Source: JAICMB01 sp035295125
Lineage (GTDB): Bacteria > Acidobacteriota > Terriglobia > Bryobacterales > Bryobacteraceae
Length of the DNA: 64,000 nucleotides
Assembly: GCA_035295125.1 (NCBI GenBank)
Contig: DATGJP010000064.1
Span: 1-64,000, forward strand
Reading direction: 5' to 3'
Under the pieces are notes generated by a model. It was not told where the DNA came from. It did not search any database and saw nothing but the letters and a program-made list of their open reading frames with translations. Positions 1 to 8,734 of this stretch are shown piece after piece. The position numbers were made by a program, and so were the translations under genes. Each line of letters begins with the position of its first letter. Within the stretch, counting starts at the first letter, position 1.

Positions 1-1
1 A

Positions 2-1906
2 GGAAGCCTGTCGGGTGGAGACGGCACGGGCCACTTCATCTTCACGCCGGATCTAAGCGCGACGAGTGCCACGTGCACCTACACGGCATCGAGTAATACG
101 GGCGTGGGGAGCACCGGACCTGCCTCAACCACGGCGAGCCTGACGTTCACGCTGAACAATCAGGTGTGGTACGTAGATAACACGTTCGCGGGGACGTCCG
201 ATGGCCGGTCGAATACCCCGTTCAAACGCATGGATAATGGAACGGCAGGCCTAGGTTCGGCGGCCGGAACAGGCGATTATATTTATGTTTCGAAAGGCAG
301 CGGTTCGACGGCGGGCAATTATGCGCTCCTGGCTAATCAGACGCTGGCGGGAGCGGGCGCCACATTCACGCTTGGTCCGCTGACCATCAGCGGCTCGGCG
401 GCGAATACTCCGACCTTATCGGGGACGCTGTCGGCTAGTGGAGCGACCGGACTCACTACACAAGGAATCAGCATCTCGACTTCGGGAATCCCTGCGATCA
501 ACTTCACGAACGCCGGCGGTTCGCTGACATTTCGATCAGTATCCGCTAACGGCGGCGCGAACGGAATTGTTTTGACTGGGCAGACCGGCAGCTTCACTGT
601 CACGGGTGATGGAACCAACAACTCCTCTGGAGGAACGATCCAGAGTATGACCGGAGCGGGAATCTCGATGACTGGCGCAAACAACGTGTCGCTGACCTCG
701 ATGAACATTCAGAACACCTCCAACAGCGGAATCGCCGGTACTCAGGTCGTGAACTTCTCGTTCATCAATGGAACGATTAATTCCAACGGCACCCACGCCA
801 ACACTGACTCGTCGAACATCGCGTTCAACACGGCCGTGACAGGTACGGAGAACAACGTTTCGGGAACAGTGACGATTACCGGCAGCACGCTCACGAACGC
901 GTTTTGGCACGGCGTAGACATTCAGAACTTCAACGGCACTCTCAGCAATGTCAACATTTCAGGTAATACCCTCACCAGCTCAACGGACGTCACGCTGAGC
1001 CTCGGCAGTGGTATCCGGCTGCAAGCGATTGGATCGGCTACAACGGCCGCTAATATTACGGCAGCTCAGCTACAGAACAATATCATCACTTATTTTCCGA
1101 GCGGAGCGGGAATCCTCGCGCAGGGAGGCAATTCCAACACGAGCGGTCCATCCGGAAACATTGGGATTCCGGGTAATGGCGCTGCGCTGATCTCCATAAC
1201 CGGGAACCAGATCCAAGGTGAAGAAAACGTCGATAATCATCGGATTGGAACATCGGCGATCTTCTTCGCGGTGACCGGCAAAGGGCAGGGCAATGCCGAC
1301 ATTTCCAACAACGGAACGGTTGCGCATCCTCTGACGAACGTCGCGGGCCACGTGATCGGCGTTGGCGTCAATGGCGATACGACGGCGACAGTGGTTACAA
1401 ACAACAACGTGATCGTTGCCAACAACACCGTTTCGTCTAACGCCATCTCAGGCGGTACGGGCGTGACCTTCGGCGCCGCTGATACCCCAAATCTCACATG
1501 GACCATTGTGGGAAATACGACGAGCAACACGGATGGCGACGGCATCCTCGCAGTAGCGCGGGGCACCACGGGAACTTTGAACGTTAAGATTCAGAACAAC
1601 AATGTTGGAACTCCGCTGTCCGGCGTTCACGAGGGCATTCGGGTCGATTCCGGAAATGCAAACTCGATTAACGAGACGGTTTGCTTGAATATATCCGGAA
1701 ACACGAGCGCGGGTTCCGGCGGCGTCCAGGGGATCGGTTTGCGCAAACAGGGCACTAGCACGACCGTCAATCAATTCAACATCAACGGCATGTCTGCGAC
1801 ATCAAGTCCGGGTGTGGAAACCTATGTAAACGGATTGAATCCTGCGGGGAACGGAACGTTGCTGATTTCGGCGACCAGCGGATTCGGGAACTGCTCGCTG
1901 CCGTAA
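2..1906 (+). CDS. Large beta-helix surface protein, C-terminal part (5' truncated by window)
   Basis: The reading frame is open from base 2, so the true start lies upstream and about 634 C-terminal residues are visible. The first ~35 residues (ending near TASSNTGVGSTGPA) look like the end of an Ig-like or cadherin-like surface domain. After a VWYVDNTFAG motif comes a long right-handed beta-helix-like region: repeated short strands rich in N, G, T and S with periodic 'NNISxN' and 'GITxTG' turns. There is one Cys pair near the C-terminus (VCLNISG, FGNCSLP) and no autotransporter barrel or sorting motif at the end. Such proteins are usually secreted or surface-attached and may bind or cleave polysaccharides, but no catalytic residues can be assigned here. 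The next 1.2 kb holds what looks like decayed beta-helix coding sequence. Confidence 0.75.
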   Translation, partial: GSLSGGDGTGHFIFTPDLSATSATCTYTASSNTGVGSTGPASTTASLTFTLNNQVWYVDNTFAGTSDGRSNTPFKRMDNGTAGLGSAAGTGDYIYVSKGSGSTAGNYALLANQTLAGAGATFTLGPLTISGSAANTPTLSGTLSASGATGLTTQGISISTSGIPAINFTNAGGSLTFRSVSANGGANGIVLTGQTGSFTVTGDGTNNSSGGTIQSMTGAGISMTGANNVSLTSMNIQNTSNSGIAGTQVVNFSFINGTINSNGTHANTDSSNIAFNTAVTGTENNVSGTVTITGSTLTNAFWHGVDIQNFNGTLSNVNISGNTLTSSTDVTLSLGSGIRLQAIGSATTAANITAAQLQNNIITYFPSGAGILAQGGNSNTSGPSGNIGIPGNGAALISITGNQIQGEENVDNHRIGTSAIFFAVTGKGQGNADISNNGTVAHPLTNVAGHVIGVGVNGDTTATVVTNNNVIVANNTVSSNAISGGTGVTFGAADTPNLTWTIVGNTTSNTDGDGILAVARGTTGTLNVKIQNNNVGTPLSGVHEGIRVDSGNANSINETVCLNISGNTSAGSGGVQGIGLRKQGTSTTVNQFNINGMSATSSPGVETYVNGLNPAGNGTLLISATSGFGNCSLP

Positions 1907-2900
1907 TAGGTACGATTGGGAGACGTTGACGCCGGACACGCTACACAACTGTTTCGCGAACTCGCGCTGGCCCAAAGTTATGTAGTTCAGTTCGCCGATG
2001 AAGTGTATTCTGGCGTGCTGGGCACAACCTGGAAAGCCTTTCTTGAAAAGAGGGCACGGTGAGACCAACGATTTCTGGTATTGAACATTCAAGAGCCACC
2101 CAGCCACACGGACGTTGTTCACTACGTTCAGAAGAACAATGCGGGCGGCGCATATATCATAAACGGCAGCAATTTTAAGCGGTGCACGACGGCACCCAAT
2201 TAGAGCGGTTGGGCTGACTGACGGCGGATGTCCGGGGATTGTTTTGCGCCGTTCACCGGCGGTTCGCGGTGAATGGCGGAAACACCAACAAGGGTTCGGC
2301 GGTGGATTCCGGCCACAACGAGTCATGAGATCCCCTTGCAGAATGTCACAGGTACTGGAGTGAGTTTAGGGTACATGAACATCACGAACACAGGCGAGGC
2401 CGCAATCCGGGCGGTACCAGCGCTGTCAGTGTAGTGTATGACTGACCAGTCGGAAGACGGTAGCTTCTGACCGCTATTGGAACTAACGGCTGCAGGTGAG
2501 CAACTGGTTAGGGCGGCCACCATGGCGGGGGACTCGCCATAATTCTCCCTGTTGGCGGTGTTTGTGCTTATCGAGAAGGGTTCGCACTGGTGAACACGGG
2601 TCGCGAGCGCATCGTGCCGGAGGCGCCGGGAATGGGCGGAATTCTCCTCCGTCGGCGGCTGTTTCGTCACATCCGGAATTGCCTGGGCGTGAGACGCAAT
2701 CGTCGACGCCTCAGTTGATGCCATCCTCGAAGCCATCCGCCGGGTGCAGAACGATCGGCGGCTTAAAGGCTTCGTCATAGCCGATCGCTATCATCGCCGC
2801 CGCGGGGCGATCTCACCCTCCAGGATCTTCCGCGGATACCTCCGATTCGGGTTTTTTGTCCGCAATCTGTCGCTGTTTACCGGTGACCGAATCGTAAATT
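1907..2900 (+). pseudogene. Decayed coding remnant, probably beta-helix type
   Basis: No intact gene is visible. Short stretches in different frames read like beta-helix protein, notably 2335-2415 (QNVTGTGVSLGYMNITNTG, then a stop) and about 2265-2325 (FAVNGGNTNKGSAVDSGH, then a stop). Another fragment at about 2690-2790 reads VDASVDAILEAIRRVQND and is of unknown origin. Stops and frame changes separate the blocks. The best explanation is a degraded paralogue or a broken extension of the upstream beta-helix gene. Chance codon content cannot be excluded, and the boundaries are approximate. Confidence 0.35.
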
Positions 2901-2930
2901 CTTGACGAGACCGGGTGGCGGGTTTCAAAC

Positions 2931-3035
2931 CTACCGCAGGTTGCAAACTGCGCGTGGATTGCAATGCCAGTACCGCCGGCTTCAGCCGGCATATGGGCAG
3001 CCTGAAGGCTGCGTTACCCGGCTGCAACCGGCCCT
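2931..3035. repeat. Cluster of short inverted repeats (REP-like)
   Basis: Several hairpins are packed together. They are CGCAG/CTGCG at 2935-2952, GCCGGC-TTCA-GCCGGC at 2975-2990, GCAGCC-TGAA-GGCTGC at 2997-3012, and CCGG/CCGG near 3018-3032. The stretch 2948-2969 nearly matches 18570-18591 (consensus ACTGCGCGTSGAYTGCAATG). It lies just upstream of the SBBP-repeat gene and resembles dispersed intergenic palindromic elements. Confidence 0.55.
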
Positions 3036-3176
3036 ACATCGGGGCCGCTAAGGGCGATGAGTACTTCCCGTCCCCGTACTTCTAGTACTACCTGCCCTTG
3101 GCGCAAACTACGGTTGCTGTCTCACACTGGACGCGGGGCTTGGAAGCCCACTCACTCGCGATTGAGAAGGAGAAGC

Positions 3177-6100
3177 ATGAGAAGTTCGAATCTATTGATT
3201 GCGGCGTTCGGTCTTGCGATAGCAGGCATTTGCTACGGTGCTCCGGCGTCCAACGATGCACTCAAAAGAGAAGTAGTGCAGCGGTATGAAATCGCGCCGC
3301 TGGCGTTTTCAGAGAATCGCGGACAGGCTCCCCGAGGAGTCGATTATGTCTCGAGCGGGCTCGGGCATCGTATCCTCGTTCGCCGGTCCGGAGTCGAGAT
3401 TTATACGGCAACAGGCCGGAGCAGCGAGTCACACCGGATCGCGGTGCAGTTCGACGGCGCCAGCCCGACAGCCAAGGGCGAAGCACTGGAAGCGACCGCA
3501 GCCCGCAGCGGGTTCCTGCTGAACGGATTGCTGGTTGAAGGACTCGCCAATTATGCCCGGCTGCGTTACCGCAATGTCTGGCCGAACACAGATATTGTCT
3601 ACTACGGAACAGGGCGGGACCTGGAATATGACATCGTGCTGCGGCCCGGCGCCGATCCCTCGAACATCCACTTGAGCTTCTCCGGTGTTCGATCGCTGCG
3701 GACCGACGCTGACGGCAATCTCGTGCTGACAACCTCAGGCCAGGAGATTCTTCAACATAAGCCGCGCATCTATCAGCAGGTCGGAGACCGGAAGGTGGAG
3801 ATTGCGGGACAGTACCACCTCCTACCCAACCATCGCGTGACATTCGAGCTGGCGAATTATGACCGGGCGCGCGAATTGGTGATCGACCCGGTGCTGGGTT
3901 ATAAGCTGCCGAGCCTGGATCCCACGATTCTCTTTGCGACTTCGGTGGCCGCGGATTCGGCTGGGAATGCTTACCTTACCGGGCAGACGACAGCGATCAA
4001 CCACGGTTACACGGATCTCTTTGTGATCAAGATCAATCCGCAGGGGACAGCGCTGGGGACGTTCGAAGCCGGCGGCGTGGGCGGCAATACCGCGGGCGAC
4101 GCCATTACGCTTGACGGATCGGGTAACATTTACGTCGCGGGGCAAACGAAGGCGACGGGGCTGAGCACATGCAGCTCGTGCGGCTTCCAATCGGCTCTGG
4201 CAAATGCACAGGGCGCCGCCTGGGACGGCTTCCTGCTGGCGTTCAATTCGACGTTTCCGCAGACCAGCAGCGTGACGTACATCACGTATATCGGCGGCGG
4301 CGCCGACGACATCGCGACGGCGGTAGCGGCAACGGGGCCGAACGCGGTGTACGTAGCGGGGACCACGAGCTCGCATGATTTTCCGACATCCAGCGTGAGC
4401 GGGGGCTACCAGGCACAGACCAACACGACATTTCTCGTGAAGGTGGATACGACGCAGGTTCAGGGCGCCGGTTCTAAACTTTGGGCGCGCTACGTCGGGG
4501 GCAGCGGAACGGATTCGGCTTTAGGTCTGGCCGCGGATGCATCGGGGAACACATACCTGGTGGGAACGAGCAGTTCCAACTCGTCCAGTTTCCGTCCTTA
4601 CTCCTCTACCGGTTTCAACGCTTCGAAGTCTTCGACCTCGGTGGACGGGTTCCTGGATAAGATCGATCCGACGGGGGCGAACAGTCTCTACTTTACGTAT
4701 TTCACGAATGGTCCTGCGACGGGGGTCGCGGCAGTGGGCAGCACGGCTTATGTTGCCGGAATCACTTCGGGTTCGCTGGGGAACATCACAGCGAGTGCGG
4801 CGCAGCCATCCTACGGCGGAGGCACCTCCGATGCGTTCCTGTTCCGTGTCGACACAGCCCAGACCGGGGCGGCTTCGCTGATCTACTCCACTTACCTGGG
4901 GGGATCGGGAATCGATCAGGCTTATGGCGTAGCGGCGGATGCTTCCGGCAACGCGAGCATTGTAGGCATGGCGGACGGCAATTTCCCGGTTAAGGGTCAA
5001 CTGCAGAGCTATGGCGGTGGAACGAGCGACGGGTTTTACACTGTTATCAACACGGGCGCGTCGGGAGCCGCTTCGCTGGTGATGTCGACCTGGCTGGGCG
5101 ACAGCACGGCAGATTTTGCGACCGGCGTGGCACTCGGCGGCAGCAACCAGGCGTTCATTGCAGCTTACTCCAACGCAGGCAAATCGCAGGCATACATGAT
5201 CGGCACTTCGGCGGTCTCCTCGGCCGGTCTGGCGTTCTTTCCGGTGACGCCTTGCCGCGTAGTGGATACGCGCCTTCCGGCGGGTTCGTTGGGTGGACCG
5301 ACGATGCAGGGCGGATCGACGCGGACATTCCCGGTTTTGTCGAGCCCCTGCGGCATTCCGTCGACAGCCCAGTCTTATTCATTTAACGTAACGGCAGTGC
5401 CGCCGGGCCCCATGACGTACTTGAGCATCTGGCCGGCGGGTTCGGCACAGCCGGGCGTTTCCACGCTGAACGCGACCGATGGGACGGTTGTGGCCAACGC
5501 CGCGATTGTTCCGGCGGGGGCGAGCGGTGGCGTCAGCGTCTTCGTGAGCGACGCTTCGAATGTGATTATCGACATCAATGGCTATTTTGCGCCGCCGTCT
5601 TCGCAAGGGCTGGCGTTCTACCCGGTAACCCCTTGCCGCGTGGCCGACACGCGCGGCAACGGCAAGACGGGAGCGTTTGGCACGCCTTCGATGGGCGCCA
5701 ACGCGACGCGCAATTTCCCGATCACTTCCAGCTCCTGCAACATTCCGGGCTCAGCGCAGGCGTTTTCGTTGAACATGACCGCTGTTCCGCCGGGTGCGCT
5801 GACCTACCTCAGCACATGGCCTACGGGGCAGCCGCAGCCAGTGGTTTCGACGCTCAATTCGTTTAACGGCCGGGTGGTGGCGAATGCCGCGATTGTGCCG
5901 GCGGGCAATAACGGGTCAATCAGCGTGTTCACCAGCGACCCGACCGACGTGATCATCGACATCGATGGATACTTCGCACCGGCAGGCGGGCCTGGAGCGC
6001 TGTTGTTCCATGCGGTTTCGCCTTGCCGCGTGGCCGATACCCGCGGAGGCGCCGGTCCGTTAGGGGGACCCTCGATACAGGGCAACGCCAGCCGCGATTT

Positions 6101-6365
6101 TCCGGCCGCTTCGGCTTGCGGATTGCCGGCTTCGGCGGGAGCCTACTCGCTCAACGTGACGGCAGTGCCGCCGGGTCAATTAATTTATCTGACCATGTGG
6201 TCGACGGGACAGCCGCAGCCGGGTGTTTCGACGCTGAATTCGTTCAACGGAAAGGTGGTGGCGAATGCGGCGTTTGTCCCGGTGGGGGCCAATGGATCGA
6301 TCAGCGTGTTCGTGTCGAATACTTCGGACGTGATTGTCGATACCAACGGGTATTTTGCACCGTAG
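3177..6365 (+). CDS. Secreted SBBP beta-propeller protein with three C-terminal PCRVxDTR repeats
   Basis: The ATG at 3177 is chosen over an in-frame ATG at 3057 because it has a Shine-Dalgarno (AGAAGGAG) and opens a clear signal peptide (MRSSNLLIAAFGLAIAGICYG). The 1062-residue product starts with an ENRGQAP motif typical of the N-terminal domain of SBBP-repeat proteins. It continues with propeller-type repeats (TYLGGSGIDQAYGVAADASGN and variants, about residues 250-680). It ends in three tandem modules of about 120 residues (from about 684, 811 and 933), each opening with F-x-V-TPCRVxDTR and closing with DxNGYFAP. The protein is probably exported to the surface or medium. The role is unknown; adhesion or polymer binding is an inference. 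No enzyme motif was seen. Confidence 0.85.
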   Translation: MRSSNLLIAAFGLAIAGICYGAPASNDALKREVVQRYEIAPLAFSENRGQAPRGVDYVSSGLGHRILVRRSGVEIYTATGRSSESHRIAVQFDGASPTAKGEALEATAARSGFLLNGLLVEGLANYARLRYRNVWPNTDIVYYGTGRDLEYDIVLRPGADPSNIHLSFSGVRSLRTDADGNLVLTTSGQEILQHKPRIYQQVGDRKVEIAGQYHLLPNHRVTFELANYDRARELVIDPVLGYKLPSLDPTILFATSVAADSAGNAYLTGQTTAINHGYTDLFVIKINPQGTALGTFEAGGVGGNTAGDAITLDGSGNIYVAGQTKATGLSTCSSCGFQSALANAQGAAWDGFLLAFNSTFPQTSSVTYITYIGGGADDIATAVAATGPNAVYVAGTTSSHDFPTSSVSGGYQAQTNTTFLVKVDTTQVQGAGSKLWARYVGGSGTDSALGLAADASGNTYLVGTSSSNSSSFRPYSSTGFNASKSSTSVDGFLDKIDPTGANSLYFTYFTNGPATGVAAVGSTAYVAGITSGSLGNITASAAQPSYGGGTSDAFLFRVDTAQTGAASLIYSTYLGGSGIDQAYGVAADASGNASIVGMADGNFPVKGQLQSYGGGTSDGFYTVINTGASGAASLVMSTWLGDSTADFATGVALGGSNQAFIAAYSNAGKSQAYMIGTSAVSSAGLAFFPVTPCRVVDTRLPAGSLGGPTMQGGSTRTFPVLSSPCGIPSTAQSYSFNVTAVPPGPMTYLSIWPAGSAQPGVSTLNATDGTVVANAAIVPAGASGGVSVFVSDASNVIIDINGYFAPPSSQGLAFYPVTPCRVADTRGNGKTGAFGTPSMGANATRNFPITSSSCNIPGSAQAFSLNMTAVPPGALTYLSTWPTGQPQPVVSTLNSFNGRVVANAAIVPAGNNGSISVFTSDPTDVIIDIDGYFAPAGGPGALLFHAVSPCRVADTRGGAGPLGGPSIQGNASRDFPAASACGLPASAGAYSLNVTAVPPGQLIYLTMWSTGQPQPGVSTLNSFNGKVVANAAFVPVGANGSISVFVSNTSDVIVDTNGYFAP
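5226..6362 (+). repeat. Three tandem coding repeats of about 360 bp
   Basis: The three units begin near 5226, 5608 and 6001. Each encodes about 120 residues with the same order of motifs: TPCRVxDTR, GGPxxQG, a Cys-containing middle, LNVTAVPPG, QPGVSTLN, VVANAAxVP and DxNGYFAP. The DNA copies are diverged but clearly related, indicating internal duplication within the gene. Confidence 0.8.
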
Positions 6366-6465
6366 AAAGCGGGCAGGCGAAACCGCCTGCCCCGCCGAGC
6401 AGCATAGCCGCAACCACAATGCGGCGTTAACCCGCCGCAGGCTGACAGCCTGGATCACAGGCTCA
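6366..6465. repeat. REP-like hairpin cluster after the SBBP gene
   Basis: Three hairpins lie in a row: GGGCAGGCG-AAAC-CGCCTGCCC (6371-6392), GCGGCG-TTAACC-CGCCGC (6421-6438) and AGGCT/AGCCT (6439-6451). A segment GCCGAGCAGCATAGCCG (6394-6410) recurs with small changes near 41905-41921. The first hairpin follows the stop codon at once and could also terminate transcription, although no T-run follows it. Confidence 0.5.
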
Positions 6466-6497
6466 ATCAAACTCGGGTTACATTAAGGATATGCACG

Positions 6498-6519
6498 CAG
6501 ACGGGCTTTCGCCCGTCTG
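6498..6519. repeat. Perfect 9-bp inverted repeat just upstream of the transglycosylase start
   Basis: CAGACGGGC, loop TTTC, GCCCGTCTG. It ends 12 nt before the ATG at 6532, where a ribosome-binding site would be expected, and no Shine-Dalgarno is visible. It resembles the other gacaggc...gcctgtc palindromes of this window. An effect on translation is possible but only inferred. Confidence 0.5.
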
Positions 6520-6531
6520 TCTGTTTTGGTA

Positions 6532-7218
6532 ATGAAAGCTCTCCTGGTAGCGCTGGCGGTGATGGTGTGGGCGGAGGCCGGCGAATATGTCCTCCTGACT
6601 AATGGCCAGCGTATGCATGTGGATTCGCATGAAACTAATGGCGATATGGTCCGCCTGAAGCTGAATGGCGGGAGTATCGAGTTTCGGTCGGATCTCGTCG
6701 CGGGTTTCGAGGCGGAGCCTGCGGTGGCCCCTCCTGCTGCCACCCAACTTGCTGCTCCCATGGCAGTTCCCACTGCGCCGGCTCCGGCGCAGCCTCGTTC
6801 CGCCAAGGAATTGCTGGATTTGGCCGCGGAGCGCGCGGGCCTGCCTCCGGCGATCGTGCATAGCGTGGCGAAGGCCGAGTCGGCGTACCAGCCGAACGCG
6901 GTTTCACCGAAGGGAGCGATCGGGCTGATGCAGCTCATGCCTCAGACAGCGGCTGCTCTGAAAGCCGATCCCTACGATCCCGAACAGAACGCCACGGCCG
7001 GGGCGATGTATCTGCGCGAGCTCCTGATCAAGTATCAGGACGATCCCCACCAGGTTTCGAAGGCCCTCGCGGCTTACAATGCCGGGCCGGGCGCCGTGGA
7101 TCACTTCAATGGGATTCCACCTTATGCCGAGACCCGCAAATATGTCAATCGCGTGATTGACGACTATATTAAGCAGAGTGCGAAAGTCAAAAACACTCCC
7201 TCGAACGCTACAAATTAG
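6532..7218 (+). CDS. Exported lytic transglycosylase (SLT domain)
   Basis: This is a 228-residue protein with a short signal peptide (MKALLVALAVMVWA). After an N-terminal segment with an 'LTNGQRM' motif and a Pro/Ala-rich linker (about 62-88) comes a goose-lysozyme-like SLT domain (about 90-215). The catalytic Glu is E116 in AKAESAYQP. The domain signatures GAIGLMQLMP and AYNAGPGAV follow, with a C-terminal YVNRVI helix. The family cleaves the beta-1,4 MurNAc-GlcNAc bond of peptidoglycan in the periplasm. An upstream in-frame TTG (6526) exists, but the ATG at 6532 gives the better signal peptide. The slipin gene follows 48 bp downstream. Confidence 0.9.
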   Translation: MKALLVALAVMVWAEAGEYVLLTNGQRMHVDSHETNGDMVRLKLNGGSIEFRSDLVAGFEAEPAVAPPAATQLAAPMAVPTAPAPAQPRSAKELLDLAAERAGLPPAIVHSVAKAESAYQPNAVSPKGAIGLMQLMPQTAAALKADPYDPEQNATAGAMYLRELLIKYQDDPHQVSKALAAYNAGPGAVDHFNGIPPYAETRKYVNRVIDDYIKQSAKVKNTPSNATN

Positions 7219-7266
7219 GTTTTGCCGCGGCTGGTTCGTTGTATTCTGTAGCCAGAGCCGACATCT

Positions 7267-8061
7267 ATGGACAGTTCACTGCACGTGTTGGTGTTTCCTG
7301 TCGTTGCGATCGTCCTGATCTACCTGTTTTCGTCGATCAAAATCCTACAAGAGTATGAACGTGCGGTGCTGTTCCGGTTAGGACGCGTCGTGGCGCATCC
7401 CGCGGGGCCCGGGCTGATCTTCGTGTTCGCTCCGGTTTTCCGAGCCATGCGGATTTCGCTGCGCATCGAGGCGATGGAGGTGCCGGCGCAGGACGTCGTG
7501 ACGCGCGACAACGTCGCCGTGAAGGTGAACGCGGTGGTGTATTTCCGGGTGGTGGATCCGATTAAGGCGGTTTTGGAGGTAAGCAATTTTCTGTATGCGA
7601 CCTCGCAGGTGGCGCAGACGACGCTGCGGAGTGTGCTCGGCGAGGTGGAACTCGACGAACTGCTTAGCCAGCGCGAGAAGCTGAACCTGCGGTTGCAGAC
7701 CGTTCTCGATACCCACACTGGTCCATGGGGAATCAAGGTGACGCTGGTGGAGGTGAAGCAGGTGGATCTGCCGGACCAGATGATTCGGGCGATTGCACGG
7801 CAGGCGGAAGCGGAGCGCGAACGGCGCGCGAAGATCATTCATGCCGAAGGCGAATACGTCGCGGCTGAGAAACTCAGCATGGCGGCGGAGGTGATTCAGA
7901 AGCAGCCTGCTGCGATTCAGCTCCGCTATTTGCAGACACTGGTGGAGATCGGTTCGGAGAAGAACACAACAGTGGTGTTCCCTCTGCCTCTCGATATAAT
8001 TGCGTCAGTAACCCGCGCGCTGGACAAGCTCGGCGGGAGCGGCCCGTCGAAGGCCGTCTAG
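7267..8061 (+). CDS. Slipin (stomatin-like SPFH/band-7 membrane protein)
   Basis: The product is 264 residues. One N-terminal membrane segment (about 6-24) is followed by a band-7/SPFH domain (about 25-190) with the typical LQEYERAVLFRLGR, GPGLIFVFAP, TRDNVAVKVNAVVYFRV and AEAERERRAKIIHAEGE stretches. The last is the start of the coiled region used for oligomerisation. These proteins form large membrane-associated rings and often scaffold or protect proteases. No NfeD partner gene is adjacent, which is unusual for some slipin classes. The neighbours are an SLT transglycosylase upstream and a SPOR protein 28 bp downstream, so an envelope role is plausible. Confidence 0.9.
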   Translation: MDSSLHVLVFPVVAIVLIYLFSSIKILQEYERAVLFRLGRVVAHPAGPGLIFVFAPVFRAMRISLRIEAMEVPAQDVVTRDNVAVKVNAVVYFRVVDPIKAVLEVSNFLYATSQVAQTTLRSVLGEVELDELLSQREKLNLRLQTVLDTHTGPWGIKVTLVEVKQVDLPDQMIRAIARQAEAERERRAKIIHAEGEYVAAEKLSMAAEVIQKQPAAIQLRYLQTLVEIGSEKNTTVVFPLPLDIIASVTRALDKLGGSGPSKAV

Positions 8062-8089
8062 CTTCAGTACAATAGAAGGCGGAAACGTT

Positions 8090-8734
8090 TTGGCACGAAA
8101 CGACGACGGCGAATTTGAATTAATTCTCGGGAACCGGCAGTTGATCACTGTCTTTCTGATCATCGTCATCATGCTGGCCGTGTTTTTCTCGATGGGGTAT
8201 ATTGTCGGCCGCAACTCCGCGCCGGTGGTAGTGGACGCACGCAATGCGACGCCGGCGAAGACAGCGGGCACAGACACTGCCGCCGCGCGTCCGGGTTCAC
8301 CGGGTGCGACGGACACGACATCGTCACCGCCCGCGGCAGCGGCTCCGGAGAGCAAGCCACCGGAACCCGCGCCCGTAGAAGCGAAGAAACCTGAGCCCGT
8401 AGTGGAAGAGCCTCCCAAGCCGGCGCCCGCGCCTGCGCGTGCGGAAGCCAAGCCGCCGAAGCCCGCGGCGGCAACTGGTGGCGGCGGCGTGCGCAGCCTG
8501 GACGAACCTCCATCAGGCTCGTATTGGCAGGTGGTTGCCACGACGCGGCCGGAAGCCGAGATTGTCGCGGAAGCGATCGCCAAGAAGGGCCTGCGCTGCA
8601 TTATTACGCCGGCACCGAAGGCGGGACTTTTCCGCGTGCTCGTAGGGCCGCTTTCGAACGCATCGGCAATGGGGCAGGCGCGCGCGGACCTCGAGGCGGC
8701 GGGCTTCAAGAGTGTGATACCCAAGAAGTATTGA
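8090..8734 (+). CDS. SPOR-domain membrane protein (FtsN-like architecture)
   Basis: The TTG at 8090 is preceded by AGAAGGCGGA. The 214-residue product has a short cytoplasmic N-terminus, one membrane helix (about 20-40, VFLIIVIMLAVFFSMGYIVG), a long Pro/Ala/Lys/Glu-rich periplasmic linker (about 50-135) and a C-terminal SPOR domain (about 140-214, SYWQVVAT...GLFRVLVGP). SPOR domains bind denuded septal glycan, and this layout is that of FtsN and DedD division proteins. Its stop overlaps the lipA start (TGATG), so the two genes are probably cotranscribed. Confidence 0.85.
   Translation: MARNDDGEFELILGNRQLITVFLIIVIMLAVFFSMGYIVGRNSAPVVVDARNATPAKTAGTDTAAARPGSPGATDTTSSPPAAAAPESKPPEPAPVEAKKPEPVVEEPPKPAPAPARAEAKPPKPAAATGGGGVRSLDEPPSGSYWQVVATTRPEAEIVAEAIAKKGLRCIITPAPKAGLFRVLVGPLSNASAMGQARADLEAAGFKSVIPKKY

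Noticed and set aside
3057..3176. Longer N-terminus of the SBBP protein from the ATG at 3057
   Set aside because: It would add 40 low-complexity residues before a clear signal peptide that has its own ribosome-binding site at 3177.
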